A stretch of DNA of 64,000 nucleotides from Pseudomonadota bacterium (GTDB lineage Bacteria > Pseudomonadota > Alphaproteobacteria > Caulobacterales > Caulobacteraceae): the NCBI GenBank assembly GCA_023451375.1, contig JAEXZS010000078.1, positions 62,001 to 126,000 of the forward strand, written 5' to 3'. A model generated the notes under the pieces. That model saw nothing but the letters and a program-made list of their open reading frames with translations, made no database searches and was not told the origin of the DNA. The translations under genes and the position numbers were made by a program. Position 1 is the stretch's first letter, and the number at the start of each line of letters is the position of its first letter. Positions 17,512 to 26,001 of this stretch are shown here, piece by piece.

Positions 17512-17524
17512 AAAGGACTCTACG

Positions 17525-17794
17525 ATGTCGGTTACTGCTGAACGCAAGCAAGAGATCATCGCCGATAACGCCCGCGCTTCGGGCGACACCGGCTCGGCCG
17601 AGGTCCAGGTCGCGATCCTGTCGGAACGCATCGCCAACCTCACCGAACACTTCAAGACCCACAAGAAGGACAACCACTCGCGCCGCGGCCTGCTCAAGAT
17701 GGTCTCGCAGCGTCGTCGCCTTCTGGATCACCTGAACAAGGTCGACAGCGACCGTTATCAGGCGATCATCGCCAAGCTGGGCCTGCGCCGCTAA
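17525..17794 (+). CDS. rpsO: 30S ribosomal protein S15
   Basis: S15 binds the central domain of 16S rRNA early in 30S assembly. The 89-residue length is the family standard. Recognisable segments are GDTGSAEVQVAILSERIANL, HFKTHKKDNHSRRGLLKMV and RRRLLDHL. AAAGGA precedes the ATG. In many bacteria S15 represses its own translation through its leader; here the leader carries a palindromic repeat. A terminator-like hairpin separates it from pnp. Confidence 0.98.
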   Translation: MSVTAERKQEIIADNARASGDTGSAEVQVAILSERIANLTEHFKTHKKDNHSRRGLLKMVSQRRRLLDHLNKVDSDRYQAIIAKLGLRR

Positions 17795-17825
17795 GGCGGG
17801 CGCGGGACGAGCCAGAGAACGCTTC

Positions 17826-17860
17826 CGAGGCGCGGACGGTCACGTCCGCGCCTCGTTCCG
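17826..17860 (+). terminator. Hairpin between rpsO and pnp
   Basis: CGAGGCGCGGACG (17826-17838) pairs perfectly with CGTCCGCGCCTCG (17843-17855) around GTCA. Only TTCCG follows, so termination may be partial. This fits an attenuator or processing site between the two genes, as known for the rpsO-pnp gap of E. coli. Confidence 0.65.
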
Positions 17861-18097
17861 TAACTAAGCGCTTCCAAGGCCAAGCGGCCGCCCGCTTCCC
17901 GCCCGGGAAGCGCGACAACAAAGAGCCTACCCGCGCGCCGCGGGACTGACACGGCGCAGACGCGAGGGCCATGCCGGTCCTCATCGGGTCTTCCGCGATG
18001 GCGCGGCGGCCCTGGACCGAAGGACTGAACGCCCGACGCTCCACCCCATGATGGGATCCCGCGCGGAATACGCCGCCCGGGCTACGAAAGACGAAAC
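17861..18097 (+). other. pnp leader region
   Basis: The 303-base gap between rpsO and pnp holds the hairpin at 17826-17855 and then a G+C-rich leader with no convincing open frame on either strand. It probably contains a pnp promoter and the 5' untranslated region where PNPase commonly regulates its own mRNA. I could not assign a promoter box with confidence. Confidence 0.4.
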
Positions 18098-20338
18098 ATG
18101 TTCGATATCAAACGCAAGACGATCGAGTGGGCCGGACGCCCGCTGACCCTCGAAACGGGCCGCATCGCCCGCCAGGCCGACGGCGCCGTGCTGGCGACCT
18201 ATGGCGAGACCGTGGTTCTGGCCACCGTCGTCTATGGCCGCGCCCCCAAGCCGGGCCTGGATTTCTTCCCCCTCACGGTCAACTACCAGGAAAAGACCTT
18301 CGCCGCCGGCAAGATTCCGGGCGGCTACTTCAAGCGTGAAGGCCGGCCGACCGAGAAGGAGACCCTGGTTTCCCGCCTGATCGACCGTCCGATCCGCCCG
18401 CTGTTCGTCAAGGGCTTCAAGAACGAGACCCAGGTCGTCGTCACCGTTCTGCAGCACGACCTGGAGAACGATCCCGACATCGTCGGCATGGTCGCCGCCT
18501 CGGCCGCCCTGACCATTTCGGGTGTGCCCTTCATGGGGCCGATCGGCGCCGCGCGCGTCGGCATCATCGACGGCGAGATGGTCCTGAACCCGGCCATCGA
18601 CCTGATCCCGACCTCGGACCTCGACCTGGTCGTCGCCGGCACCCAGGACGCCCTGATGATGGTCGAATCCGAGGCCAAGGAGCTTTCGGAAGACACCATG
18701 CTGAAGGCGCTGATGTTCGCCCACGCCGGCATGCAGCCGGTGATCGACGCGATCATCGACCTGGCCGAACACGCCGCCAAGGAGCCGTTCGACTTCCAGG
18801 GTGAAGACCACTCGGACGTCGTCGCCTCGATCAAGGCGCTGGTCGGCGAGGACATCAAGACCGCCTACACCCACCCGGGCAAGTACGACCGTCGCTCGGG
18901 CGTCGACGCGGCCAAGAAGACCGCCGCCGCCGCTCTGGTGAAGACCGACGAGAACCCCGACGGCGTCGACAGCTCCAAGTTCTCGGCCGCCTTCAAGGAA
19001 TGCGAAGCCGAGGTCCTGCGTCGCGACATCATCGAGAACGCCCACCGCGTCGACGGCCGCGCGCTGGACAAGGTCCGCGCCATCGTCTCGGAAGTCGGCG
19101 TCCTGCCGCGCACCCACGGCTCGGCCCTGTTCACGCGCGGGGAAACCCAGGCCCTGGTCGTCGCCACCCTCGGCACCGGCGAGGACGAGCAGTACATCGA
19201 CAGCCTGCAGGGCACCTACAAGGAAAGCTTCCTGCTGCACTACAACTTCCCCCCCTATTCGGTGGGTGAAGCGGGCCGCATGGGTTCGCCCGGTCGTCGC
19301 GAGATCGGTCACGGCAAGCTGGCCTGGCGCGCGATCCGTCCGATGCTGCCGACCAAGGAAGACTTCCCCTACACCATCCGTCTGGTGTCGGAGATCACCG
19401 AGTCCAACGGCTCGTCCTCGATGGCCACGGTCTGCGGGTCGTCGCTGGCGCTAATGGACGCCGGCGTGCCGCTGGTCCGTCCGGTCTCGGGCATCGCCAT
19501 GGGCCTGATCCTGGAGCCGTCGGGCGAGTTCGCCATTCTGTCGGACATCCTGGGTGACGAAGATCACCTGGGCGACATGGACTTCAAGGTCGCGGGCACC
19601 TCGGAAGGCATCACCTCGCTGCAGATGGACATCAAGGTCCCCGGCATCACCGAGGAGATCATGAAGCAGGCGCTGACCCAGGCCTCGGCCGGTCGCCTCC
19701 ACATCCTGGACGAGATGTCCAAGGCCATGGACGCGCCGCGCGCCGAACTGGGCGAGCACGCGCCGAAGATCGAGACCATCAAGATCGCGGTCGACAAGAT
19801 CCGCGAAGTGATCGGTTCGGGCGGCAAGGTGATCCGCGAGATCGTCGAGAAGACCGGCGCCAAGATCGACATCGGCGACGACGGCACCATCAAGGTCGCC
19901 GCCAACGACCAGGAGAAGATCGACGCCGCCAAGGCCTGGATCCAGTCCATCGCCTCGGAGCCGGAAGTCGGAACCATCTATTCCGGCAAGGTCGTGAAGG
20001 TCGTCGATTTCGGCGCGTTCGTGAACTTCTTCGGCGCCAAGGACGGCCTGGTCCATGTGTCCCAGATCGCCCTGGAGCGCGTCGCCAACCCGGCCGACGT
20101 TCTGTCGGAAGGCCAAGAGGTCAAGGTCAAGTTCCTGGGCTTTGACGATCGCGGCAAGACCAAGCTGTCGATGAAGGTTGTCGATCAGCAGACCGGCGAG
20201 GACCTGACCGACAAGATCAACGCCGAACGCGCCGAGCGCGGCGAAGCCCCGCTGTCGGAAGACACCGGCGGTCGTCCGAAGCGTGAAGGCGGCGATCGTG
20301 ACCGCGGCGGCGATCGCGGCCGTCGTCGTCGCGACTGA
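18098..20338 (+). CDS. pnp: Polyribonucleotide nucleotidyltransferase
   Basis: PNPase is a trimeric 3'-5' phosphorolytic exoribonuclease of the RNA degradosome. The 746-residue protein has two RNase PH domains; the first includes PGGYFKREGRPTEKE and the second GETQALVVATLGT and SNGSSSMATVCG. A KH domain (REVIGSGGKVIREIVEKTGA) and an S1 domain (SGKVVKVVDFGAFVNFFGAK) follow. The Arg/Gly/Asp-rich tail is the position where alphaproteobacterial PNPase contacts RNase E. A strong terminator follows the gene. Confidence 0.98.
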   Translation: MFDIKRKTIEWAGRPLTLETGRIARQADGAVLATYGETVVLATVVYGRAPKPGLDFFPLTVNYQEKTFAAGKIPGGYFKREGRPTEKETLVSRLIDRPIRPLFVKGFKNETQVVVTVLQHDLENDPDIVGMVAASAALTISGVPFMGPIGAARVGIIDGEMVLNPAIDLIPTSDLDLVVAGTQDALMMVESEAKELSEDTMLKALMFAHAGMQPVIDAIIDLAEHAAKEPFDFQGEDHSDVVASIKALVGEDIKTAYTHPGKYDRRSGVDAAKKTAAAALVKTDENPDGVDSSKFSAAFKECEAEVLRRDIIENAHRVDGRALDKVRAIVSEVGVLPRTHGSALFTRGETQALVVATLGTGEDEQYIDSLQGTYKESFLLHYNFPPYSVGEAGRMGSPGRREIGHGKLAWRAIRPMLPTKEDFPYTIRLVSEITESNGSSSMATVCGSSLALMDAGVPLVRPVSGIAMGLILEPSGEFAILSDILGDEDHLGDMDFKVAGTSEGITSLQMDIKVPGITEEIMKQALTQASAGRLHILDEMSKAMDAPRAELGEHAPKIETIKIAVDKIREVIGSGGKVIREIVEKTGAKIDIGDDGTIKVAANDQEKIDAAKAWIQSIASEPEVGTIYSGKVVKVVDFGAFVNFFGAKDGLVHVSQIALERVANPADVLSEGQEVKVKFLGFDDRGKTKLSMKVVDQQTGEDLTDKINAERAERGEAPLSEDTGGRPKREGGDRDRGGDRGRRRRD

Positions 20339-20358
20339 TCGACCGGATCAAGTCTGAG

Positions 20359-20390
20359 GAAGGGCCTCGGCGGCGACGCCGGGGCCCTTC
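20359..20390 (+). terminator. Terminator after pnp
   Basis: GAAGGGCCTCGGCG (20359-20372) pairs with CGCCGGGGCCCTTC (20377-20390), with one G-T pair, around GCGA. A short T-containing run follows. Confidence 0.75.
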
Positions 20391-20509
20391 TGCATTCCGG
20401 CGGGCGGATGTGACGGAACGTTGAAACATTTTGACGCCCCGGACCTAAGCGGCTTCTATGCCCCCATTCGGCGGTCGCGCGCGACCGCCTGTGGGAATGA
20501 GGGGTATCG

Positions 20510-21988
20510 ATGATCGGACATCGTCTGCGGGGCGCCAGCCTCGCGGTCGTCGCCTGCGCCATGCTTGCGGCCTGCGCGACGACGGAGAGCGGATCCAGCG
20601 CGGATTCCAACGGAGCCGAGACCACGCGCGAAGAGGCGCTGGCGCCCGGCCTGGATCAGGCCGCCGGCGCCGATCCCTTCCCCTCCACCTACCAAGGCCT
20701 CCCGCGCGAGAACGTCGCCATCGTCGGCGCGACCGTCCTGACCGGCACGGACCGCAGGATCGAAAACGGCGTGGTGATCGTCACGGACGGCAGGATCGCC
20801 GCCGTCGGCGACGCCCAGACGCCCGTGCCCGGCGGGCACCGCGTCATCGACGCGCGCGGCCGCTATGTCACCCCCGGCGTCATCGACGTGCACAGCCACT
20901 TGGGCGTCTATCCGTCGCCGGGCGTGATGGGCATGAGCGACGGCAACGAGGCGACCAGTCCGAACACCGCCCAGGTCTGGGCCGAACACTCCGTCTGGCC
21001 GCAGGATCCGGGCTTCAACACCGCCCGCGCCGGCGGCGTGACGACGCTGCACATCCTGCCCGGCTCGGCCAATCTGTTCGGCGGCCGGGGCGTCACGCTC
21101 CGGAACGTGCCGTCCATCACCATGCAGGGCATGAAGATGCCCGGCGCCCCCCACACGGTGAAGATGGCCTGCGGCGAGAACCCGTCGCGCGTCTACGGCG
21201 GTCGCAACCAGAGCCCGGCGACAGGCATGGGCAATGTCGCCGGCTATCGCGCCGCCTTCATCGCCGCGCGCGAATACAAGGCCAAGTGGGACAAGTGGCG
21301 TGAAGACGGCGAGGGCTCCGCGCCCACCCGCAACCTGCAGAACGAAACCCTGGCCGGAGTGCTGGACGGCTCGATCCTGGTGCAGAACCACTGCTACCGG
21401 GCCGACGAGATGGCGGTAATGATGGATATCGCCAAGGAGTTCGGTTACCGCATCACCACCTTCCACCACGCCACCGAGGCCTACAAGCTGGCGCCGCAGT
21501 TGGCCGAGGCCGGCATCTGCGCGGCCATGTGGACCGGCTGGTGGGGCTTCAAGATGGAGGCCCTGGACGGCATCGAGGAGAACGCCGCTCTGGTCGACGC
21601 CCCGCGGGGCTCCTGCGCGGTCATCCACTCCGACGACCCAATCCTGACGCAGCGCCTGAACCAGGAGGCCGCCGCCGCCCTGTCGGCCGGCCGCCGCGCG
21701 GGGTTGAACATCTCCGAGGAGCACGCCATCGGCTGGATCACCTCCAACGCCGCCAAGGCTATCGGCATCGCCGACGAGACCGGGTCGCTGGAGGCCGGCA
21801 AACGCGGCGACGTGGTGATCTGGAGCGCCGATCCCTTCTCGATCTACGCCCGCGCAGACCAGGTCTTCATCGACGGCGCCCTCAGCTTCGACCGCATGAA
21901 CCCGGCCTATCAGCCGACCAGCGATTTCGAGCTGGGCCAGCCGGGCTACGCCCTGACCGCCGCCAACGTCGCCGAGGGAGCCCGCTGA
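20510..21988 (+). CDS. Amidohydrolase family lipoprotein (catalytic member of a tandem pair)
   Basis: A 492-residue imidazolonepropionase-like amidohydrolase with a lipoprotein signal (AVVACAMLAACATT, lipid-bearing Cys). Metal ligands are present: HSH in GVIDVHSHLG, NHC in QNHCYRADEM, HH in FHHATEAYK, and HSDDP near the end. It probably hydrolyses an amide or dipeptide substrate in the periplasm. The stop codon overlaps the start of a second amidohydrolase by one base (TGATG), so the two are translationally coupled. Substrate unknown. Confidence 0.9.
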   Translation: MIGHRLRGASLAVVACAMLAACATTESGSSADSNGAETTREEALAPGLDQAAGADPFPSTYQGLPRENVAIVGATVLTGTDRRIENGVVIVTDGRIAAVGDAQTPVPGGHRVIDARGRYVTPGVIDVHSHLGVYPSPGVMGMSDGNEATSPNTAQVWAEHSVWPQDPGFNTARAGGVTTLHILPGSANLFGGRGVTLRNVPSITMQGMKMPGAPHTVKMACGENPSRVYGGRNQSPATGMGNVAGYRAAFIAAREYKAKWDKWREDGEGSAPTRNLQNETLAGVLDGSILVQNHCYRADEMAVMMDIAKEFGYRITTFHHATEAYKLAPQLAEAGICAAMWTGWWGFKMEALDGIEENAALVDAPRGSCAVIHSDDPILTQRLNQEAAAALSAGRRAGLNISEEHAIGWITSNAAKAIGIADETGSLEAGKRGDVVIWSADPFSIYARADQVFIDGALSFDRMNPAYQPTSDFELGQPGYALTAANVAEGAR

Positions 21989-23364
21989 TGCGCATCTCGC
22001 ACCTGATCGCCGGCGCCGTCGCGGCGTTGAGCCTTTCCGCTCCCGCCCTGGCGCAATCCGGGCCTCAAGCAGCGCAAGGCGCGGTAGGCCCAAATGTTGT
22101 GGCCATCGTCGGCGGCCGCGTCCTGACCGGAACCTCCGTGATCGAGAACGGCACGGTCGTCCTCCGCGACGGGAAGATCGCCTCGGTCGGAACGGCGGCC
22201 GCCCCCGCCGGCGCCCGCATCATCGACGCGGCGGGCAAGGTCGTCGCGCCCGGCTTCGTCGCCGTCGATTCCGGCCTGGGCGGCTCCGAGGTCAGCTCGG
22301 TGCGCGGCACCAACGAGCTGCGCAACGCCTCCAACAGCCTGAGCGCGGCCTTCGACGTGTCCTACGGCCTCGACCCCTGGTCCTTCACCCTGCCTGTGGC
22401 CCGGCTGGGCGGCGTGACCCGCGCGGTCGTCGTGCCCCAGCACCCCGGTTCTTCCGGCGGCCACTATCATGAGGACGAGACCGCCGGCGTCGGCGACGGC
22501 GGTCTGCACGAGCCGGGCCTGTTCGCGGGCCAGGCGGCCATCATCCATCTGGCGCAAGGCCAGGACATCCTGGTCAGACCGCGCGTGGCCATGGTCGCGC
22601 CCTTCGGCGAGGCCGGGGCCGGCGTCGCCGGCGGCGCGCGCGGGGCCGAGTTCGTCCTGTTCAAGGAGACACTGGCCGAGGTCCGCCTCTACGCCCGCAA
22701 CAAGTCGGCCTATGAGCGGGCGTCCTTACGCGAGCTGATGTTGTCCCGCGCCGACCTGGAGGCGCTGATCCCGGTGGCCAACGGCGACATGCCTCTGATC
22801 GTCAGCGTCAGCCGCGCCTCGGACATCCTGCAGGTGCTGCGCCTGGCGCAAGAGGAGGGCGTCAAGGTCATCCTGGACGGCGCCGAGGAAGGCTGGCTGG
22901 TCGCCGACCGGATCGCGGCGGCGAACGTGCCCGTGCTGCTGAACCCCACCGACAACCTGCCCAACGACTTCGAGATGCGGGCGGCGCGGATGGAGAATGC
23001 GGCGGCGCTGAACGCGGCGGGCGTGACCATCGCCATCAAGGGCAACGAGGGCTCGACCCACCGCGCCCGCGAGGCCCGCTACAACGCCGGCAACGCCGTC
23101 TCGCACGGCCTGCCCTATGACGCGGCGATCGCGGCCCTGACGGTCAATCCCGCCCGCATCTTCGGCATGGCCGGCCAGTTCGGCCAGATCGCGCCGGGCG
23201 CCGCCGGTGACGTGGTGGTCTGGTCCGGCGACCCGCTGGAGCCGCTTAGCCAGCCTTCGGCGGTCTTCGTCGGGGGGGTGGAGCAGCCGCTGGAAAGCCG
23301 CCCCCTGCTGCTGCGCGACCGCTACCGCCAGCAGACGCCGATGCCGCCGGCCTATCGCAACTGA
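21988..23364 (+). CDS. Amidohydrolase-fold exported protein lacking metal ligands
   Basis: A 458-residue protein with a cleavable signal peptide (AGAVAALSLSAPALAQ). It aligns along its length with the preceding amidohydrolase, including GGRVLTGTSVIENGTVVLRDG and GQIAPGAAGDVVVWSGDPLE. The metal ligands are missing: HxH is replaced by DSG in FVAVDSGLGG, the next His by VSVSR, the HH pair by DG, and the final HSDD by KGNEG. It is therefore probably non-catalytic and may form a complex with its partner. Residues just after the signal peptide come from copy 3 of the palindromic repeat. Confidence 0.88.
   Translation: MRISHLIAGAVAALSLSAPALAQSGPQAAQGAVGPNVVAIVGGRVLTGTSVIENGTVVLRDGKIASVGTAAAPAGARIIDAAGKVVAPGFVAVDSGLGGSEVSSVRGTNELRNASNSLSAAFDVSYGLDPWSFTLPVARLGGVTRAVVVPQHPGSSGGHYHEDETAGVGDGGLHEPGLFAGQAAIIHLAQGQDILVRPRVAMVAPFGEAGAGVAGGARGAEFVLFKETLAEVRLYARNKSAYERASLRELMLSRADLEALIPVANGDMPLIVSVSRASDILQVLRLAQEEGVKVILDGAEEGWLVADRIAAANVPVLLNPTDNLPNDFEMRAARMENAAALNAAGVTIAIKGNEGSTHRAREARYNAGNAVSHGLPYDAAIAALTVNPARIFGMAGQFGQIAPGAAGDVVVWSGDPLEPLSQPSAVFVGGVEQPLESRPLLLRDRYRQQTPMPPAYRN
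22061..22093 (+). repeat. 33-bp palindromic repeat, copy 3 (inside a coding sequence)
   Basis: It is a close relative of copies 1 and 2, with the same GGCCT...AGGCC ends and inner AGCGC/GCGC arms. It lies in frame just after the signal-peptide cleavage region of the second amidohydrolase, where it encodes about PQAAQGAVGPN. Confidence 0.75.
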
Positions 23365-23385
23365 AGTCTGCTTCGGTCTGAACGG

Positions 23386-23418
23386 AAAGGGCGGGACCGC
23401 ACGGTCCCGCCCTTTCTC
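23386..23418 (+). terminator. Terminator after the amidohydrolase pair
   Basis: AAAGGGCGGGACCG (23386-23399) pairs perfectly with CGGTCCCGCCCTTT (23402-23415), and TCTC follows. It lies 22 bases after the stop codon. Confidence 0.85.
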
Positions 23419-23692
23419 TATCCACTCAAAACCCATGCGCCTCCGGGCTGCCCCTTGGAGGGAGACGCCCCTGTCTCGAAACGACGCTTTGCGGACGATT
23501 TCGGGACCTCGGTCCGGCACGAGCGCGAGCGCGAGCGCTCCGCCGGGTTTCCACCTGTGCTGCCGCTCCCAACGTCGGCGATATGGCATGATGCCGATGG
23601 CATGGTTCGCTCATTGCGAACGGCCGTAACTGCGGTATTCAAATCTTAGGCGCTACCGTCGCGTCAGACGGGTCTTCGGGTGGGGGTGAATA
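23419..23692 (+). other. Gene-free stretch before an orphan membrane protein
   Basis: Between the terminator and the start at 23693 I see only short open frames without recognisable features. The G+C content drops visibly towards 23.6 kb. A promoter for the next gene is expected here but no box stands out. Confidence 0.4.
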
Positions 23693-24262
23693 ATGAGTCC
23701 GTTTGAGCTGTTCTTCAGCCTATTCGGGCTGATCCTCGGGCTGGCGATCGCAACGGTGATCGGCGGGCTTGGGGATGTGCTGCGAGAGCGCAATCGGATC
23801 CGCCTCGGCACACTGACGCCGATGTTGGCGATATTTGTGCTCATCGATCTCTCCAGTGTGTGGGTGAACGCGTGGAGCGGCCTGTCAGACATCAAGGTAG
23901 ACTATGGTCCGTTTGTCGCCGCAAGCATTGTCGCCGCCATCTATTTCTTCGCGGCGTCGATGGTCTTTCCGAAAGTTTCGACCGATTGGGAAACCTTGGA
24001 CGATTATTATATAACCCACTATCGCTGGGTTATCGGCGGCGTCATGGCCGCTAATTTCGGCTTGATCGTCATCCAAGCGACGGTCGACGACGGCTGGGCC
24101 TCCATCGCGGGCGCCTTTGTCGGAACCCCAGTCGCGGCGATATGGTGGGCGACGCTCCTGTGCCTGTGGCTTTTCCGACAGAAGCGCGTCCAGATGATCG
24201 GACTTGGATTGCTGCAGGTCATTTGGATCTATGTGCTGTTTTCGGCGTGGGCCTTCGCCTGA
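23693..24262 (+). CDS. Hypothetical multi-pass membrane protein
   Basis: A 189-residue protein with five or six hydrophobic segments, starting with a helix spanning FFSLFGLILGLAIATVIGGL. The codon use differs from its neighbours: runs such as TTATTATATAACCC are rare elsewhere in the window, suggesting lower G+C and possible transfer. I do not recognise the family. It faces a second membrane protein of similar character on the other strand. Confidence 0.75.
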   Translation: MSPFELFFSLFGLILGLAIATVIGGLGDVLRERNRIRLGTLTPMLAIFVLIDLSSVWVNAWSGLSDIKVDYGPFVAASIVAAIYFFAASMVFPKVSTDWETLDDYYITHYRWVIGGVMAANFGLIVIQATVDDGWASIAGAFVGTPVAAIWWATLLCLWLFRQKRVQMIGLGLLQVIWIYVLFSAWAFA

Positions 24263-24357
24263 TCTGAGACAGTCCGCTTTCCACCGTCACGCGAACTTCG
24301 CTTCAAGACCCTAGCGGAATTCGGGAACGGCCGCTCTCGGCTTGCACTTGCCCGTCT

Positions 24358-24846
24358 TTAGGGACTGAAGATCGTGAAAAGAGCGAAAGCTGCGAACGCC
24401 CATTTCAGTCCCAGAGCCTGCAGGACTGCAAGCATGCGGGAGGTGCGACGTTGAAGCAGATAGGCGGCGGCGATCACTAGCGCGATCCAGCCCGTCAGCA
24501 GGATGCCTTCCCACCCTTTCGACCAATGCATGCCAACAGCATAGATAAGGATGCCGATCAGAGCGCCGACCAATGGCTGGCGCCACAGCCGCTGCGCGAT
24601 TTCAATGGGGGCGGCAGTCAAAAGCAAGGCTTCGCCGGACAGGACCACGAACAGGAGGCCCCCTATGAAGAAGGGATTTGTGCGCGCAAGGTCGTCAAGT
24701 CCCTCGTCTGGCAGTCTAGTCAGAGTCGAGATCAGTTCCGCGCCGCCGAAGAGAAAAGCCGCGCAGACGGCGTACAGCACGAGCGGAGAAGCCCGTGATC
24801 TTAGCAAAGACGAACGGGGCCATACCCCTAAATGCTCAGGTGTCAT
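24358..24846 (-). CDS. Hypothetical membrane protein
   Basis: A 162-residue protein with four or five hydrophobic segments (PLVLYAVCAAFLFGGAEL, then FIGGLLFVVLSGEALLLTA, ALIGILIYAVGMHW, LTGWIALVIAAAYLL). No family is recognised. The start at 24846 is the longest ATG frame. It is convergent with the previous membrane gene across a 95-base gap with no clear terminator. Confidence 0.7.
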   Translation of the reverse strand: MTPEHLGVWPRSSLLRSRASPLVLYAVCAAFLFGGAELISTLTRLPDEGLDDLARTNPFFIGGLLFVVLSGEALLLTAAPIEIAQRLWRQPLVGALIGILIYAVGMHWSKGWEGILLTGWIALVIAAAYLLQRRTSRMLAVLQALGLKWAFAAFALFTIFSP

Positions 24847-25132
24847 GCCCGAAGGGTATCAGTCAAGCCAAGGCCAGGGATAGGTTCTTAGCAAGGCTGC
24901 TTCCCACCCTCTGCTGACATATCCCATGTTTGAAGCGCAGCGAGAGTGAACCCGGGTCCCCTCCCAATTTCGCCAGGGAAGTTCCGCCGGTTCAAAATGC
25001 TGCGCTTGAAAACGACAGTAGCGCCGCCGATCCTGACCTCGCCTGCTTCCCACGTCGGGCGCTCGTGCGAGAACGTGCACCAAGTTGGACCGGGTGTCGA
25101 CGACCCGCCCCCGTCCGCGCTAGGTCACGCCC
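24847..25132. other. Divergent intergenic region
   Basis: This 286-base gap lies between two divergent genes and should hold their promoters. I saw no convincing small gene, no inverted repeat of note and no EcfG promoter. Confidence 0.35.
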
Positions 25133-25603
25133 ATGCCCACCGTGCTCTACATCGACGCCGACGCCTGCCCGGTGAAGGAGGAGGTCTATCGCGTGGCGCG
25201 CCGCTACGGACTGAAGACCTATGTCGTCTCCAACGGCTGGATGCAGGTCCCGCGCGAGGATCTGATCGAGCAGGTCGTGGTCGACGCCGGACCCGACATC
25301 GCCGACGATTGGATCGCCGAGCGCGCCGGGCCGGGCGACGTGGTGATCACCGCCGACATTCCGCTGGCCGACCGCTGCCTGAAGGCCGGAGCCCAGGCGC
25401 TGAAGGCAAACGGCCAGCCGTTCACGCCGGATTCCATCGGCTCGGCCCTGGCGGGGCGGATGGTGGGCGAGCATCTGCGCTCGATGGGGGTGGCCACCTC
25501 GGGTCCCCCGCCGTTCTCGGCCTCCGACCGCTCGCGCTTCCTGCAGGCGCTGGACCAGGCCGTGGTCAGGGCGCGCAGGGCGGCGCCCCAAAGCTCGTCA
25601 TGA
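25133..25603 (+). CDS. UPF0178 / DUF188 family protein (YaiI-like)
   Basis: A 156-residue protein with the family opening LYIDADACPVKEEVYRVARR, then DVVITADIPLADRCLKAGA and GSALAGRMVGEHLR. The fold is PIN-like, with conserved Asp residues (DADACPVK, DDWIAE, TADIPLADR) that could bind metal, so nuclease activity has been suggested for the family but not established. The last bases overlap the next start (ATGA), indicating coupling with arfB. Confidence 0.93.
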   Translation: MPTVLYIDADACPVKEEVYRVARRYGLKTYVVSNGWMQVPREDLIEQVVVDAGPDIADDWIAERAGPGDVVITADIPLADRCLKAGAQALKANGQPFTPDSIGSALAGRMVGEHLRSMGVATSGPPPFSASDRSRFLQALDQAVVRARRAAPQSSS

Positions 25604-26001
25604 CCACCATCCCGGAGGAGGAACTGGAGTTCCGCTTCTATCGCGCCGGCGGGCCGGGCGGGCAGAACGTCAACAAGGTCTCGACCGCCGTGCAGATGCG
25701 GTTCGACGTCCGCAACTCGCCCAGGCTGACGGAGCCGGTGAAGACGCGGCTGATGAAGCTGGCCGGCAGTCGTCTGACGCTGGACGGGGTGATCCTGATC
25801 AACGCCGTGCGTCACCGCACCCAGGAACGCAATCGCGCCGACGCCATCGAACGGTTGCAGGCGCTGGTGGACGAGGCTTCGATCAAGCCGGTCTATCGCG
25901 TGCCGACCCGCCCGACCAAGGCGTCCAAGGAACGGCGGCTGAAGGCCAAGACGACGCGCGGCTCGATCAAGTCCGGCCGCGGCAAGCCGGCGCTGGACTA
26001 G
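25600..26001 (+). CDS. arfB: Alternative ribosome-rescue factor ArfB (YaeJ-like peptidyl-tRNA hydrolase)
   Basis: ArfB frees ribosomes stalled on non-stop mRNA by hydrolysing peptidyl-tRNA. The 133-residue protein has the GGQ motif at residues 20-22 in YRAGGPGGQNVNK and a basic C-terminal tail (KASKERRLKAK and more), which enters the empty mRNA channel. It lacks the codon-recognition domain of release factors, as expected. The ATG at 25600 overlaps the previous stop by four bases. Its end overlaps the convergent nth stop by four bases. Confidence 0.93.
   Translation: MTTIPEEELEFRFYRAGGPGGQNVNKVSTAVQMRFDVRNSPRLTEPVKTRLMKLAGSRLTLDGVILINAVRHRTQERNRADAIERLQALVDEASIKPVYRVPTRPTKASKERRLKAKTTRGSIKSGRGKPALD

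Noticed and set aside
20415..20440. GGAAC upstream of the first amidohydrolase as an EcfG promoter
   Set aside because: The bases 16-17 positions downstream read GCCC/CCCC rather than CGTT.
23455..23649. Open frames of 60-75 codons on both strands in the gap before 23693
   Set aside because: No motif, no ribosome-binding site, and composition typical of random frames.
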